Assembly (NCBI GenBank): GCA_016191525.1
Contig: JACPOK010000035.1
Coordinates: 1 to 64,000, forward strand
Direction of reading: 5' to 3'
From: Burkholderiales bacterium
GTDB lineage: Bacteria > Pseudomonadota > Gammaproteobacteria > Burkholderiales > Burkholderiaceae_C
DNA: 64,000 nucleotides
Numbering within the stretch: position 1 is the stretch's first letter; each line of letters opens with the position of its first letter. The translations under genes and the position numbers were made by a program. Shown here piece by piece: positions 34,311-43,761 of the stretch. The notes below the pieces were generated by a model. It was not told where the DNA came from. It saw only the letters and a program-made list of their open reading frames with translations, and did no database searches.

Positions 34311-35522
34311 ATGAAGATCCGCTCCTGCAAGGTCATCGTCTGCTCCCCCGGCCGAAATTTCGTGACATTGAAAATCGAGACCGACGAGGGGGTGTACGGC
34401 ATCGGCGACGCCACCCTCAACGGCCGTGAGAAGTCGGTGGTCGCTTACCTGGAAGAGCACGTCATTCCTTGCCTGGAAGGGCGCGACCCGGCGCAGATCG
34501 AGGACATCTGGCAGTACCTGTACCGGGGTGCCTACTGGCGCCGCGGGCCGGTGACGATGACGGCCATCGCCGCCGTCGACACCGCCCTGTGGGACATCAA
34601 GGCCAAGGCCGCCGGCATGCCGCTATACCAGCTTTTGGGCGGAAAGAGCCGCACCGGCGTGATGGTCTACGGCCATGCCAACGGATCGGACATCGAACAC
34701 ACCCTGGACGAAGTGCTCAAGTACCAGGGCATGGGCTACAAGGCCATCCGCGCCCAAAGCGGCGTGCCCGGCCTGAACGCGGTCTACGGGGTTGGGCGCG
34801 GCGCCATGTTCTACGAGCCGGCCGATGGCAGCCTGCCTTCCGAGCACGACTGGTCGACCGAGAAATACCTGGACCATGCACCGAAGCTGTTCGAGCGGCT
34901 GCGCGAAAAGGCGGGTTTTGGCGTGCACCTGCTGCATGACGTGCACCACCGCCTGACGCCCATCGAGGCAGCACGCCTGGGCAAGGCCATCGAGCCCTAT
35001 CGCCTGTTCTGGATGGAAGACCCCACGCCCGCGGAAAACCAGGAGTCGTTCCGCCTGATCCGCCAGCACACCACCACGCCGCTGGCGGTGGGCGAGATAT
35101 TCAACACCGTCTGGGACTGCAAGGACCTGATCGAGAACCAGCTGATCGACTACATCCGGGCCACCGTGGTCCATGCCGGTGGCATCACTCACCTGCGGCG
35201 CATCGCGGACCTGGCTGCGCTCTACCAGGTGCGCACCGGCTGCCACGGCGCCACCGATCTGTCGCCGGTGTGCATGGGCGCGGCGCTGCACTTCGACCTG
35301 TGGGTGCCCAACTTCGGCATCCAGGAATACATGCGCCACACGGCGGAGACGGACGCGGTTTTCCCGCACGCCTACACCTTCAACGACGGCTTCCTGTACC
35401 CCGGCGACGTGCCGGGCCACGGCGTGGACATCGACGAGGAATTGGCCGCCAGGTACCCCTACCAGCGCGCCTACCTGCCAGTCAATCGCCTTGCCTCGGA
35501 CGGCACGCTGTGGAACTGGTGA
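34311..35522 (+). CDS. manD: D-mannonate dehydratase (enolase superfamily, ManD type)
   Basis: A 403-aa enzyme that dehydrates D-mannonate to 2-keto-3-deoxygluconate. It is full length for ManD. Seen motifs: GDATLNGRE near residue 32, the Tyr/Arg region [12 protein letters not shown] near 145, metal ligands Asp (LLHDVHHRL), Glu (WMEDPTP) and Glu (AVGEIF), then [12 protein letters not shown] near 312 and the C-terminal WNW. The neighbours supply mannonate from glucuronate. Its stop overlaps the possible GTG start of the next gene. No strong Shine-Dalgarno precedes the ATG. Confidence 0.93.
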   Translation: MKIRSCKVIVCSPGRNFVTLKIETDEGVYGIGDATLNGREKSVVAYLEEHVIPCLEGRDPAQIEDIWQYLYRGAYWRRGPVTMTAIAAVDTALWDIKAKAAGMPLYQLLGGKSRTGVMVYGHANGSDIEHTLDEVLKYQGMGYKAIRAQSGVPGLNAVYGVGRGAMFYEPADGSLPSEHDWSTEKYLDHAPKLFERLREKAGFGVHLLHDVHHRLTPIEAARLGKAIEPYRLFWMEDPTPAENQESFRLIRQHTTTPLAVGEIFNTVWDCKDLIENQLIDYIRATVVHAGGITHLRRIADLAALYQVRTGCHGATDLSPVCMGAALHFDLWVPNFGIQEYMRHTAETDAVFPHAYTFNDGFLYPGDVPGHGVDIDEELAARYPYQRAYLPVNRLASDGTLWNW

Positions 35523-35527
35523 ACGCG

Positions 35528-37057
35528 ATGCACCGCCTCAGCCCGGAACATCTTCAAAGCGTGCCGCCGCAGGTGCGCACCCCGGCCTACGACCGAGGGC
35601 AGCTGCAGCCGGGCATCGTCCACCTGGGCATAGGCGCGTTCGCGCGCGCGCACCTAGCGGCGGTGAACGAGGAAGCGATCGAGCAAACCGGCGAGCACCG
35701 GTTCGGCATCACCGGCGTTTCCATGCGCAGCAGCGAAACCAGCGATGCGCTGGTTCCCCAGTCGGGCCTGTACACGCTGGCACTGCGCGACGCGGACGCC
35801 GAAGGAAAAGCCAGGCAGGACCTGCGCGTGATCGGCAACCTTGTCGGCCTGCGCGTGACCCCGCAGGACGCCGCCGCACTGCCGCGGCTGATCGCGGCCG
35901 AGGCGACCCGCATCGTCAGCCTGACGGTCACGGAAAAAGGCTATTGCCGCGACCCCGCCACCGGCGCGCTGTTGCTGGACCACGCGGACATCGCGCACGA
36001 CCTGGCCCATCCCGCCGTGCCGCGCAGCGCCATCGGCGCCATCGTGCGCGGGCTGGAGCAGCGGCACCACGGCGCGGGCGTGCCGCTCACGCTGATGTCG
36101 CTGGACAACCTGCCTTCCAACGGTGACCTGCTGCGCTCGCTGGTCCTGGCGTTCGCGCAGGAATGCAATCCCCCGCTGGCGGCGTGGATCGACAGGGAAT
36201 GCACCTTCCCCAACTCGATGGTGGACCGCATTGTTCCCAGGACCAGTGACGCAGACCGCGAGGCGATATCCGCTGCGCTGGGGCTGCAAGACCAATGGCC
36301 GGTGGTGGCCGAGCCCTTCCTGCAATGGGCCGTGGAAGACCGCTTCGTCTGCGGCCGGCCGCGCTGGGAAGTGGCCGGCGTGCAGCTGGTGGACTCGGCC
36401 CGGCCCTTCGAGCGGCTGAAGCTGCGCATGGTCAACGCGACCCACTCCGCGCTGGCGTATTTGTCGGTGATCGCCGGCCTGCCCACCGTGGATGCCGCCA
36501 TGGCATCGGCGCCGATGCGCACCTACATCCAGCGCCTCACGCAGGAAGAAATCATTCCCGCGCTGGGTGCCATCCCGGGCGTGGACCTGCCGGCCTTCGC
36601 CGCGGCGATGGCCAGCCGATTTGCCAACCCGGCGCTGGCGCACCAGACGCAGCAGATCGCGATGGACGGCTCGCAAAAGCTGCCGCAACGCATCCTGGTC
36701 TCGATTACCGACAGGCTCGAACAGGGCACGCCGTTTCCATTGCTGGCGATGGCCGTGGCGGCGTGGCTGCGCTACCTGGAAGGGGCGGACGAGAAAGGCG
36801 CGGCGTACCGCATCAACGATCCATTGGCAGCGGCGCTGGCGCAGCAGGTGGCGGCGGCCGGCGAAAGCGCGCTGGCCGCAGGCAGCCCCGAGGCGGCCGA
36901 GCAAGCGCGCGTGGCTTCGTTCGTCTCATACACGCCGGTCTTCGGCGCGCTGGGGGACTCCACGCAGTTCATCAGCGCCGTGGCGGCGCAATCGCTTGCC
37001 TTGCGCCGGCGCGGCGCACTGGGGGCCCTCGCCGCCTTGCCTGGCCCGCGGGCATGA
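35528..37057 (+). CDS. uxuB: Fructuronate reductase / mannitol dehydrogenase family
   Basis: A 509-aa NAD-dependent long-chain polyol dehydrogenase. The N-terminal Rossmann region has HLGIGAFARAH (near residue 32), and the C-terminal catalytic Lys-Asn-His set is in LKLRMVNATHSALAYL (near 300). With UxaC and ManD beside it, the reaction is most likely D-fructuronate to D-mannonate. The ATG at 35528 is used; an in-frame GTG at 35519 is possible. Its stop is overlapped by an ATG at 37054. Confidence 0.88.
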   Translation: MHRLSPEHLQSVPPQVRTPAYDRGQLQPGIVHLGIGAFARAHLAAVNEEAIEQTGEHRFGITGVSMRSSETSDALVPQSGLYTLALRDADAEGKARQDLRVIGNLVGLRVTPQDAAALPRLIAAEATRIVSLTVTEKGYCRDPATGALLLDHADIAHDLAHPAVPRSAIGAIVRGLEQRHHGAGVPLTLMSLDNLPSNGDLLRSLVLAFAQECNPPLAAWIDRECTFPNSMVDRIVPRTSDADREAISAALGLQDQWPVVAEPFLQWAVEDRFVCGRPRWEVAGVQLVDSARPFERLKLRMVNATHSALAYLSVIAGLPTVDAAMASAPMRTYIQRLTQEEIIPALGAIPGVDLPAFAAAMASRFANPALAHQTQQIAMDGSQKLPQRILVSITDRLEQGTPFPLLAMAVAAWLRYLEGADEKGAAYRINDPLAAALAQQVAAAGESALAAGSPEAAEQARVASFVSYTPVFGALGDSTQFISAVAAQSLALRRRGALGALAALPGPRA

Positions 37058-37074
37058 CGAACACCGGAGAAAGC

Positions 37075-38496
37075 ATGTCCTTACTGCACCCCGACCGACT
37101 TTTCCCTGCCGAACCGGCCACGCGAGCCATCGCCCGGCGTCTGTATGACGGCATCAGGCATTTGCCCATCCTGAGTCCGCACGGCCATACCGATCCAGCC
37201 TGGTTCGCCGACAACGAAGCGTTCACCAATCCCTCGGCATTGCTGATCCAGCCTGACCACTACGTGTTTCGCATGCTGTGCAGCCAGGGTGTCCTTCTGG
37301 AAGACCTGGGCATACCGGCGCGCGATGGCGCGGGCGCCGAGGCCGATCCGCGCGAGGTATGGCGCCTGCTGGCACGCCACTGGGCGCTGTTTCGCGGCAC
37401 GCCGACGCGCATGTGGCTGGAGCATGTGTTCTCGGAAGTGTTCGGCACTCAGGAGCGCCTGAGCGAGGCGAACGCCGATGCGCAGTACGACCACATCAAT
37501 GAATGCCTCAAGCGGCCCGAATTCCGACCGCGCGCGCTTTTCGAACGCTTCAACATCGAGGTCATCGCCACCACCGAATCGCCGCTGGATCCGCTTGCGC
37601 ACCATGCGAAGCTGGCCGCCGATCCGTGGCAAAAAGCCAAAGGCCGGCCGCGCGTCATCACAGCTTACCGGCCTGATCCAGTGGTCGACCCGGAGTACGA
37701 AGGCTTCATCCGGAACGTCGAGGAATTCGGAGCCCTGACCGGTGAGGACACGCGGACATGGAGCGGTTACCTGCACGCGCACCGCATCCGCCGCGAATAC
37801 TTCAAGAGCCATGGCGCGACCTCGACCGATCATGGTCACCCGAGTGCCCGCACCGCCGACCTCGCCGCCGCGCAATGCGCGGCCTTGTTTGACAGGGTGA
37901 TGTCCGGCCCGGCATCGCGCGACGACGCCGAATTGTTCCGCGCGCAAATGCTTACCGAAATGGCGCGCATGAGCATGGATGACGGCCTGGTCATGCAGAT
38001 CCACCCGGGTTCGGTGCGCAACCACAGCGCGCAAACGCTCGCTCGTTTCGGCCGCGACAAGGGCTTCGATATTCCGGCCCGCACCGACTACGTCACGGCA
38101 CTGAAGCCGCTGCTGGACCGCTTCGGCCTCGAGCCGACACTGTCGATCATCCTTTTCACGCTGGATGAGACAAGTTATTCGCGCGAACTCGCGCCGCTGG
38201 CCGGCGTTTATCCCAGCCTGAAACTGGGTCCTTCGTGGTGGTTCTTTGATGCGCCCGACGGCATGCGCCGGTTCCGCGAGATGACAACCGAAACTGCCGG
38301 CTTCGCCAACACGGTGGGCTTCAATGACGACACGCGGGCATTTTTGTCGATTCCCGCGCGGCACGATGTCTGCCGGCGGGCCGATTGCTCATACCTGGCC
38401 AGGTTGGTGGCTGAACATCGGTTGGAAGAAGACGAAGCGCATGAGGTAGCGCATGACCTGGCCTATGGCCTCGCCAGGAAGGCCTACCGCCTGTAG
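37075..38496 (+). CDS. uxaC: Uronate isomerase (glucuronate/galacturonate isomerase)
   Basis: A 473-aa amidohydrolase-fold enzyme converting D-glucuronate to D-fructuronate. The metal-binding HGHTDPAWFADN motif is at residues ~35-46, and the C-terminal block LGPSWWFFDAPDGMRRFRE...GFNDDTRAFLSIPARHD is typical of UxaC. The start at 37075 has GGAGA 5 bases upstream; the ATG at 37054 overlaps the uxuB stop by 4 but lacks a good site. It ends the three-gene catabolic operon; no KDG kinase or aldolase follows in the window. Confidence 0.94.
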   Translation: MSLLHPDRLFPAEPATRAIARRLYDGIRHLPILSPHGHTDPAWFADNEAFTNPSALLIQPDHYVFRMLCSQGVLLEDLGIPARDGAGAEADPREVWRLLARHWALFRGTPTRMWLEHVFSEVFGTQERLSEANADAQYDHINECLKRPEFRPRALFERFNIEVIATTESPLDPLAHHAKLAADPWQKAKGRPRVITAYRPDPVVDPEYEGFIRNVEEFGALTGEDTRTWSGYLHAHRIRREYFKSHGATSTDHGHPSARTADLAAAQCAALFDRVMSGPASRDDAELFRAQMLTEMARMSMDDGLVMQIHPGSVRNHSAQTLARFGRDKGFDIPARTDYVTALKPLLDRFGLEPTLSIILFTLDETSYSRELAPLAGVYPSLKLGPSWWFFDAPDGMRRFREMTTETAGFANTVGFNDDTRAFLSIPARHDVCRRADCSYLARLVAEHRLEEDEAHEVAHDLAYGLARKAYRL

Positions 38497-38523
38497 ATCG
38501 CGTGCGGCTGCTGACTCAGGTGC

Positions 38524-38796
38524 TCAGTGCATCACCAGCGGGTTCTGCGCCAGTTCGGCGTAGCCGCCCAGGGTTTCCTCAACCTCTTCCTGGGTCGGGG
38601 TGTTCACCTGCCAGGCGTTGATCTGGCGCTGGAACGCGTCGGCCCAGCTGCCGTCGAGGTAGACCTCCTTGTTGGACCGCTTGTCGACGATTTCAAAGCC
38701 GTGGCGTGCAAGGCGCGGGGCCGGCTCGCCCTCAAAGGGTTCGTTGGCCTGCATGTGCACGACAACAAACGCGTCGGAGTCATAGAGCATTTGCAT
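38524..38796 (-). CDS. DUF3567 family protein (BTH_I0359 family)
   Basis: A 90-aa cytoplasmic protein of a family found almost only in Burkholderiales. The start MQMLYDSDAFVVVHM at 38796 has AAGGA 8 bases upstream; the longer frame to 38814 adds six residues without a better site. The EIVDKRSNKEVYLDGSWA block is characteristic. Function is unknown. Confidence 0.85.
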   Translation of the reverse strand: MQMLYDSDAFVVVHMQANEPFEGEPAPRLARHGFEIVDKRSNKEVYLDGSWADAFQRQINAWQVNTPTQEEVEETLGGYAELAQNPLVMH

Positions 38797-38902
38797 TGAG
38801 TTTTCCTTCACCACGGTTATGTAGCAACGTTTGAGCCGGTTTCAAGGTGGACCGGGCTTTCGCGTTGTCCTCCCATGCCTCACAGAGTAGGCAGGGCGCG
38901 GT

Positions 38903-39919
38903 TCAGCGCCTGTCGGTGGAGGACCACTGCTGGTCCACATAATCCCCATTGGCCTGTGTAAGACGGACGCGCACCGGCACGTAGTCCATGCGGGTGCCCA
39001 GCCAGAGCTCCACTTTCACGTCGTAGTCGCGCCGCGGAACGCGCACCAGCTTGCGCGCGGGGACATTGCCACCCGGCAATTGCAGCGTTTCGTCCGCCTC
39101 CACGGTGAACAGCCACGGCTCGGCGTCACGCGTGCCCACCGTCTGCAGCGTGATGCTGCTGCCCGCGGGGAACTTTGCCGGTGCTGCCGCGATCATGGCG
39201 CCCAGTTGCAGCAGCACGCTGAGCCGGTCCTGCGCGCCGGCCGCAAGCTCCGCGTCCGGGGCGTTGCTGCTGAAGGTGACCTTGCCCTTGTCACGCTCGA
39301 AATGCGCGGCCTGCTCGCTGCGCGACTTGTCCGAAAAGCGGCTGGGCGCCAGCCCCTCGCTGGTGATGCGGCCCGTGCTGCGCTGCGAGCGCGAAGCGAT
39401 CAGCGGAATGGCGTACGAGAGCTGCGCGTCGTAGCTGCTGCCGTCGTGCCGCCACTGCAATTCCCCGTCGGCATGCCAGGTGAGCCCGCGCGCCGTGCCG
39501 GTGATGGCGTAGCGCAGGCGCGCCGGCGGCGCCACCGCGAAGGCCACGGCATTCAGGCTGCTGTCGCGTGCGGATGGTGCGGGCGCAGCGGCTGCGGTCA
39601 CCACGGGCTCGGCGGGCACAGCGGGCGCAACCACAACCAGATCGGCAATTGCTACAGTTTTAATAGCGCTCTGTGCTTGCTGGATGCGCTCTGCAGGCCT
39701 TTTCTCCTCTGAAGAAACGGCGGGAACGGGCTTTTCAACGACGGCTTCAGGCGCTTGCGAAGGCGGCGCGTCAACGGTGCGCAATTGCAGCGGCCGCATG
39801 CCCGGTGGCCGTGGCGGCTCGTACTGCGGCGCGGCGTGCAGCAGCACCATGTGGGCGGCCAGCACGCCCAGCGTCAGCAGCACCAGCGGCTTGCGGGCCG
39901 AGGGCTGCGCGGCGCTCAT
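38903..39919 (-). CDS. DUF3108 domain protein, membrane-anchored periplasmic
   Basis: A 338-aa protein with one N-terminal membrane helix (residues ~13-30), a Pro/Ala/Val-rich linker to ~120 and a C-terminal DUF3108 beta-barrel-like domain (~130-330; LRYAITGTARGLTWHADGEL). The start at 39919 overlaps the IclR stop by 4 bases (ATGA), so they are co-translated. DUF3108 proteins are envelope proteins of unknown role. A lower-GC patch near 39640-39670 falls in the linker. Confidence 0.82.
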   Translation of the reverse strand: MSAAQPSARKPLVLLTLGVLAAHMVLLHAAPQYEPPRPPGMRPLQLRTVDAPPSQAPEAVVEKPVPAVSSEEKRPAERIQQAQSAIKTVAIADLVVVAPAVPAEPVVTAAAAPAPSARDSSLNAVAFAVAPPARLRYAITGTARGLTWHADGELQWRHDGSSYDAQLSYAIPLIASRSQRSTGRITSEGLAPSRFSDKSRSEQAAHFERDKGKVTFSSNAPDAELAAGAQDRLSVLLQLGAMIAAAPAKFPAGSSITLQTVGTRDAEPWLFTVEADETLQLPGGNVPARKLVRVPRRDYDVKVELWLGTRMDYVPVRVRLTQANGDYVDQQWSSTDRR

Positions 39920-40695
39920 CCCCGCCACCCCAGGTCGCTGGAGAGCAGGTTCGCCGCATTGCGCAGCGGCTTGGCCACCGCACCATTCCAGTCTGGGTCA
40001 AACACCGCGGCCGAGCCCAGCGCCACGATGCCCAGCGCGATGTGGCCGTCCGAATCGAACACCGGCGCGCAAAAGCCCACGATGCCGGGCAGCAGCGTGT
40101 CCACCACGCGCGACACGCCACGCGAGCGAACTTCATCCAGCAGCGCGCGCGCTTCGGTCAGCGTGGCCGGCACATCGGTGCGGCCCAGCTTCTGCGCGCG
40201 GCTGAGCTCCTCCTTCAACATGGGCGTGATGGCTTCGCGCGAAACATAGGCGGCGAAACAGCGGCCGGTCGCCGAGCTCAGCAGCGGCATCACGTCGCCC
40301 AGCCGCAGGTTCACCGTCACGGTCTGCGGCGACTCTTCCCAGTGGATGATGGTCGGCCCATGGTTGCCCCACACAGCCAGCGCCAGCGTGTGGCCGCCGA
40401 TCTGCTCCACGATCTGCGGCACCCGCTGGCGGGCCAGCTTGACGGCATGCACGCGCGAGAGCGATGCCAGGCCGAGCTTGAGCGCGGCGGGGCCCAGGTC
40501 GTAGCGGGTGCTGCCCGCGTCCTGTACCACCAGCTCCAGCCGCTGGAAACTGACCAGGTAGCGGTGCGCCTTGGCGGCGCTCATGCCGGCGGCGGCGGCC
40601 AGGTCGCGCAGCATCAGCGGCCCGGGCGCCTTGCCCAGCACGTCGAGCAGGCCGAAGCCCACCTCCACTGATTGGATCCCTGCACGTTCCTTCAT
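39916..40695 (-). CDS. IclR family transcriptional regulator
   Basis: A 259-aa regulator with an N-terminal winged helix (residues ~8-65, LGKAPGPLMLRDLAAAAGMSAAKAHRYL) and an IclR effector domain (~80-250) containing LSSATGRCFAAY. It is divergent from the fumarylacetoacetase-family/Bug binding-protein pair, the usual arrangement when an IclR protein controls an aromatic or organic acid pathway, and is overlapped downstream by the DUF3108 gene. Confidence 0.9.
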   Translation of the reverse strand: MKERAGIQSVEVGFGLLDVLGKAPGPLMLRDLAAAAGMSAAKAHRYLVSFQRLELVVQDAGSTRYDLGPAALKLGLASLSRVHAVKLARQRVPQIVEQIGGHTLALAVWGNHGPTIIHWEESPQTVTVNLRLGDVMPLLSSATGRCFAAYVSREAITPMLKEELSRAQKLGRTDVPATLTEARALLDEVRSRGVSRVVDTLLPGIVGFCAPVFDSDGHIALGIVALGSAAVFDPDWNGAVAKPLRNAANLLSSDLGWRG

Positions 40696-40713
40696 ACCCG
40701 TCCAGTTCCTGTA

Positions 40714-40734
40714 GAATTACGTTTAGGTAAATTC
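40714..40734. promoter_or_regulatory. Inverted repeat, candidate IclR operator
   Basis: GAATTAC-GTTTAG-GTAAATTC is a near-perfect palindrome in the AT-rich centre of the 99-base divergent region, 19 bases from the IclR start and 61 from the FAH-family start. Its position fits autoregulation plus control of the opposite operon. Confidence 0.45.
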
Positions 40735-40794
40735 ATTTCACAATGCGTAACGTCCTGTGGACTCTAACGCATCCTGTTCACGGGGGCAAATCTG

Positions 40795-41802
40795 ATGAAG
40801 CTTGCAACGTACAAGGACGGTTCGCGCGACGGCCAGCTGGTGGTGGTTTCGCGCGACCTGGGCACCGCGCATTATGCGACCGGCATCGCCGCGAAGATGC
40901 AGCAGGTGCTGGACGACTGGGGCTTCATGGCGCCGCAACTGCAGGACCTGTATGACGCGCTGAACAAGGGAAACGCGCGCCACGCCTTCCCGTTCGACCC
41001 CGCGCAATGCATGGCGCCGCTGCCCCGTGCCTACCAGTGGGCCGACGGCTCGGCCTACATCAACCATGTGGAGCTGGTGCGCGCCGCGCGCAACAGCGAT
41101 GTGCCGCAGACTTTCTACACCGACCCGCTGATGTACCAGGGCGGCAGCGACGATTTCCTGGGCCCCTGCGACGACGTGCCGGTGCCCTCGGAAGAATTCG
41201 GCATCGACTTCGAAGCCGAGATCGCGGTGGTCACCGGCGACGTGGCGATGGGCTCCAAACCCGAACAGGCGCTGGATGGCATACGCCTCTTGATGCTGGC
41301 CAACGACGTCAGTTTGCGCAACCTGATCCCCAACGAGCTGGCCAAGGGCTTCGGCTTTTTCCAGAGCAAGCCGGCCACCGCCTTCAGCCCCGTGGCCGTG
41401 ACGCCCGACGAAGTGAATGAAGTGTGGGAGGGCGGGCGCCTGAACCTCACCGTGCAAAGCACCTGGAACGGCCGCAAAGTGGGCATGTGCGAAGCCGGCC
41501 CGGAAATGACCTTCCATTTCGGCCAGCTGATCGCCCACATCTGCAAGACGCGCAACGTGCGCGCCGGCAGCGTGGTCGGCTCGGGCACCGTCAGCAACAA
41601 GGGCGTTGAGAAGGACGGCAAGACCGACTGGCCCAAGGGCTACAGCTGCATCGCCGAAAAGCGCGCCATCGAAACCATCCAGGACGGCAAGCCTTCCACC
41701 GACTTCATGAAGTTCGGCGACACCATCCGCATCGAGGTGAAAGGCCGCGACGGCCAGAGCGTGTTCGGCGCGATCGAGCAGAAGATCGTGCAGCAGCGCT
41801 GA
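40795..41802 (+). CDS. Fumarylacetoacetate hydrolase (FAH) family protein
   Basis: A 335-aa cytoplasmic metal-dependent hydrolase. The FAH core has the metal-site acidic residues in FGIDFEAEIAVVTGDV (near residue 138), NDVSLRNLIPNE, FQSKPATAFSPVAV and GSGTVSNKG. This bacterial form often serves homogentisate or other aromatic ring-fission products, hydrolysing a C-C bond of a beta-diketo acid. No homogentisate dioxygenase is adjacent; the neighbours are an IclR regulator and a Bug binding protein, pointing to uptake and breakdown of a carboxylate. Confidence 0.87.
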   Translation: MKLATYKDGSRDGQLVVVSRDLGTAHYATGIAAKMQQVLDDWGFMAPQLQDLYDALNKGNARHAFPFDPAQCMAPLPRAYQWADGSAYINHVELVRAARNSDVPQTFYTDPLMYQGGSDDFLGPCDDVPVPSEEFGIDFEAEIAVVTGDVAMGSKPEQALDGIRLLMLANDVSLRNLIPNELAKGFGFFQSKPATAFSPVAVTPDEVNEVWEGGRLNLTVQSTWNGRKVGMCEAGPEMTFHFGQLIAHICKTRNVRAGSVVGSGTVSNKGVEKDGKTDWPKGYSCIAEKRAIETIQDGKPSTDFMKFGDTIRIEVKGRDGQSVFGAIEQKIVQQR

Positions 41803-41828
41803 TCACCCCTTTTCAACCCGGAGACAAC

Positions 41829-42809
41829 ATGCAACGCAGGCAATTCATCGCCGCAGGCGGCGCCACGCTGGCCGCTTCGCTCGCCCCTTCCCTTTCGCAC
41901 GCCCAGGCCGCGTGGCCCGAGCAGCCCCTGAAGTGGGTCGTCCCGTACCCGGCGGGCGGCGGCACCGACGTGCTGGCGCGCAGCCTGGCCGAGGCCATGC
42001 GCCCCGGTTTGGGCCAGGCCATCCTGGTAGACAACCGCCCCGGCGCGGCCACCAACATCGGCGCCGACCTGGTCGCCAAGTCGAAGCCCGACGGCTACAC
42101 GGTCATGTCGGGTGACAACGCGCTGCTGGCTTTCAACGAGCACTTGTTCACCAAACTGCCGTTCAACCCCGAGCGCGACTTCAGCTTCATCGGCGCGATC
42201 GGGCGCTTCCCCATGGCGCTGGTGGTCAACCCCGACTTCCCGGCGAAGACGCTGAAGGAATTCGTCGCCTATGCCAAGGCCAACCCCGGCCGCGTCAACT
42301 ACGCATCCCCCGGTAACGGCTCGCCGCACCACCTGGCGATGGAACTGTTCAAGAACCGCACCGGTTCGTTCATCACCCACATCCCCTACCGCGGCGCCGC
42401 GCCGGCCATGCAGGACGTGATGGGCGGCCAGGTGCCGTGCATGTTCCTGGACCTGGCGGCGGGTTTGCCCATCATTCAGTCGGGCAAGGTGCGCGCGCTG
42501 GCCATTGGATCGCCCAAACGCGCTGGTTCGCTGCCCAACCTGCCGACGCTGGCCGAAGCCGGCGTCACCGGCGTGGAAGTGTTCGCCTTCCAGGGCCTGA
42601 TGGGCCCCGCAGGCCTGCCCGAGGCCGTGGTAGCGCGCCTGAACAGCGAGTTGAACAAGGCCATCGCCAGCTCGCCTGTGCAAAAGCGCATGGCCGACTT
42701 CGGCATGGAGCCGCTGCCCGGCACGCCCGCGCAGTTCAAGGCCATGGCCCGCGCCGAGGCGCTGCGCTGGGGGCCGATCATCAAGGCGGCCGGCGTCAAA
42801 TTGGACTGA
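41829..42809 (+). CDS. Tripartite tricarboxylate transporter substrate-binding protein (Bug/TctC family)
   Basis: A 326-aa periplasmic binding protein with a Tat-like leader (RRQFIAAGGATLAA) cleaved near SHA/QAAW. Family blocks are WVVPYPAGGGTDVLAR, GQAILVDNRPGAATNIGAD, YASPGNGSPHHLA and IPYRGAAPAMQDVMGGQV. GGAG lies 6 bases before the ATG. It is 26 bases after the FAH gene. No TctA/TctB membrane genes are nearby, as is common for Bug proteins in this order. Confidence 0.93.
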   Translation: MQRRQFIAAGGATLAASLAPSLSHAQAAWPEQPLKWVVPYPAGGGTDVLARSLAEAMRPGLGQAILVDNRPGAATNIGADLVAKSKPDGYTVMSGDNALLAFNEHLFTKLPFNPERDFSFIGAIGRFPMALVVNPDFPAKTLKEFVAYAKANPGRVNYASPGNGSPHHLAMELFKNRTGSFITHIPYRGAAPAMQDVMGGQVPCMFLDLAAGLPIIQSGKVRALAIGSPKRAGSLPNLPTLAEAGVTGVEVFAFQGLMGPAGLPEAVVARLNSELNKAIASSPVQKRMADFGMEPLPGTPAQFKAMARAEALRWGPIIKAAGVKLD

Positions 42810-42832
42810 AACCGCCCGTGGCCCAAGGGTCC

Positions 42833-43348
42833 ATGTATGAACGCGTCATGGGCGCGGACTATGCCCGCCTGGACAAGGAGGTGCAGCAGTTCCACCGCCT
42901 GCAGGGCCAGGTGAAGCTGCAGGGCACGGTACTCGTCGACGCGCCCCAGACCGTGTGGGCCGCACTGCTTGGCTGGTGCCTGGGAGCACCGCGAACCGGT
43001 GCGCAGGGCGCCATCGCGTTTGAACTCGAAACTTTGCCAGAGCGCGAACGCTGGACACGCCACTTCCCCGGCAAGACCATGCGCTCGGAGATAAGCCTGT
43101 GCGGCGGTGGCGTGGTTGAAAAACTGGGCGCCACCACGCTGCGATTCCACCTCGGCGAGCAACGGGGCGCACTGACCATGCAGTTGGTGGGCCTGCGCTT
43201 TCTCGGCATTCCCTGCCCCGCCTGGCTGCGCCCGCGTGTCCTCGCGCGCGAGCACGGCAGCGAAGGCATGATGCACTTCTGGGTAGAAGCCAGCGTGCCG
43301 GGAATCGGCTTGGTCACGCGTTACCGCGGCGCCCTGCGCATTCCATGA
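42833..43348 (+). CDS. DUF4166 domain protein
   Basis: A 171-aa protein beginning MYERVMGADYARL, with the DUF4166 feature set (LDKEVQQFHRL, RWTRHFPGKTMRSE near residue 80, LRFLGIPCPAWLRP near 125). Function is unknown; the domain is sometimes fused to saccharopine-dehydrogenase-like proteins. It overlaps the DCC-family gene by 4 bases, so the two are coupled. Confidence 0.78.
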   Translation: MYERVMGADYARLDKEVQQFHRLQGQVKLQGTVLVDAPQTVWAALLGWCLGAPRTGAQGAIAFELETLPERERWTRHFPGKTMRSEISLCGGGVVEKLGATTLRFHLGEQRGALTMQLVGLRFLGIPCPAWLRPRVLAREHGSEGMMHFWVEASVPGIGLVTRYRGALRIP

Positions 43349-43734
43349 TCGTCGTCTTCGATGCCCAGTGCCTGCTGTGTGACGGCTGGGTGAAATTCCT
43401 GCTGCGGCATGACCGCCGCCAGGTGTTGCGCTATGCGCCCATCCAGGGCGAGACCGGGCAGGCGCTGCCGGGAAAAGCCGGTCTGCGCGTCGAGGGCCTG
43501 GAGACGTTGCTGCTGGTCGACGGCGACCGGGTGTGGCAGCATACCGGCACCATCCTGCGCGTGCTCCATGCGCTGGGCTGGCCGTGGAAGCTGGCGTGGG
43601 TCGCCTGGCTCGTGCCCGCGCCCCTGCGCGATTCGCTGTACCGCTGGCTGGCGCGCAACCGCTACCGCTGGTTCGGCCGCTCGGACACCTGCCTCATGCC
43701 GCAGGAAAGCTTCAGGCACCGCTTCCTTCCCTGA
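43345..43734 (+). CDS. DCC1-like thiol-disulfide oxidoreductase family protein (DUF393)
   Basis: A 129-aa protein starting IVVFDAQCLLCDGWVKFLL. The DxxCxxC motif (Asp6, Cys9, Cys12) at the very start defines the DCC family of thioredoxin-fold proteins. Length is normal. It is coupled to the DUF4166 gene; a redox role is inferred from the motif only. Confidence 0.85.
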   Translation: MIVVFDAQCLLCDGWVKFLLRHDRRQVLRYAPIQGETGQALPGKAGLRVEGLETLLLVDGDRVWQHTGTILRVLHALGWPWKLAWVAWLVPAPLRDSLYRWLARNRYRWFGRSDTCLMPQESFRHRFLP

Positions 43735-43761
43735 ACGCGGGCGAATCGCGATACTCGGCGC

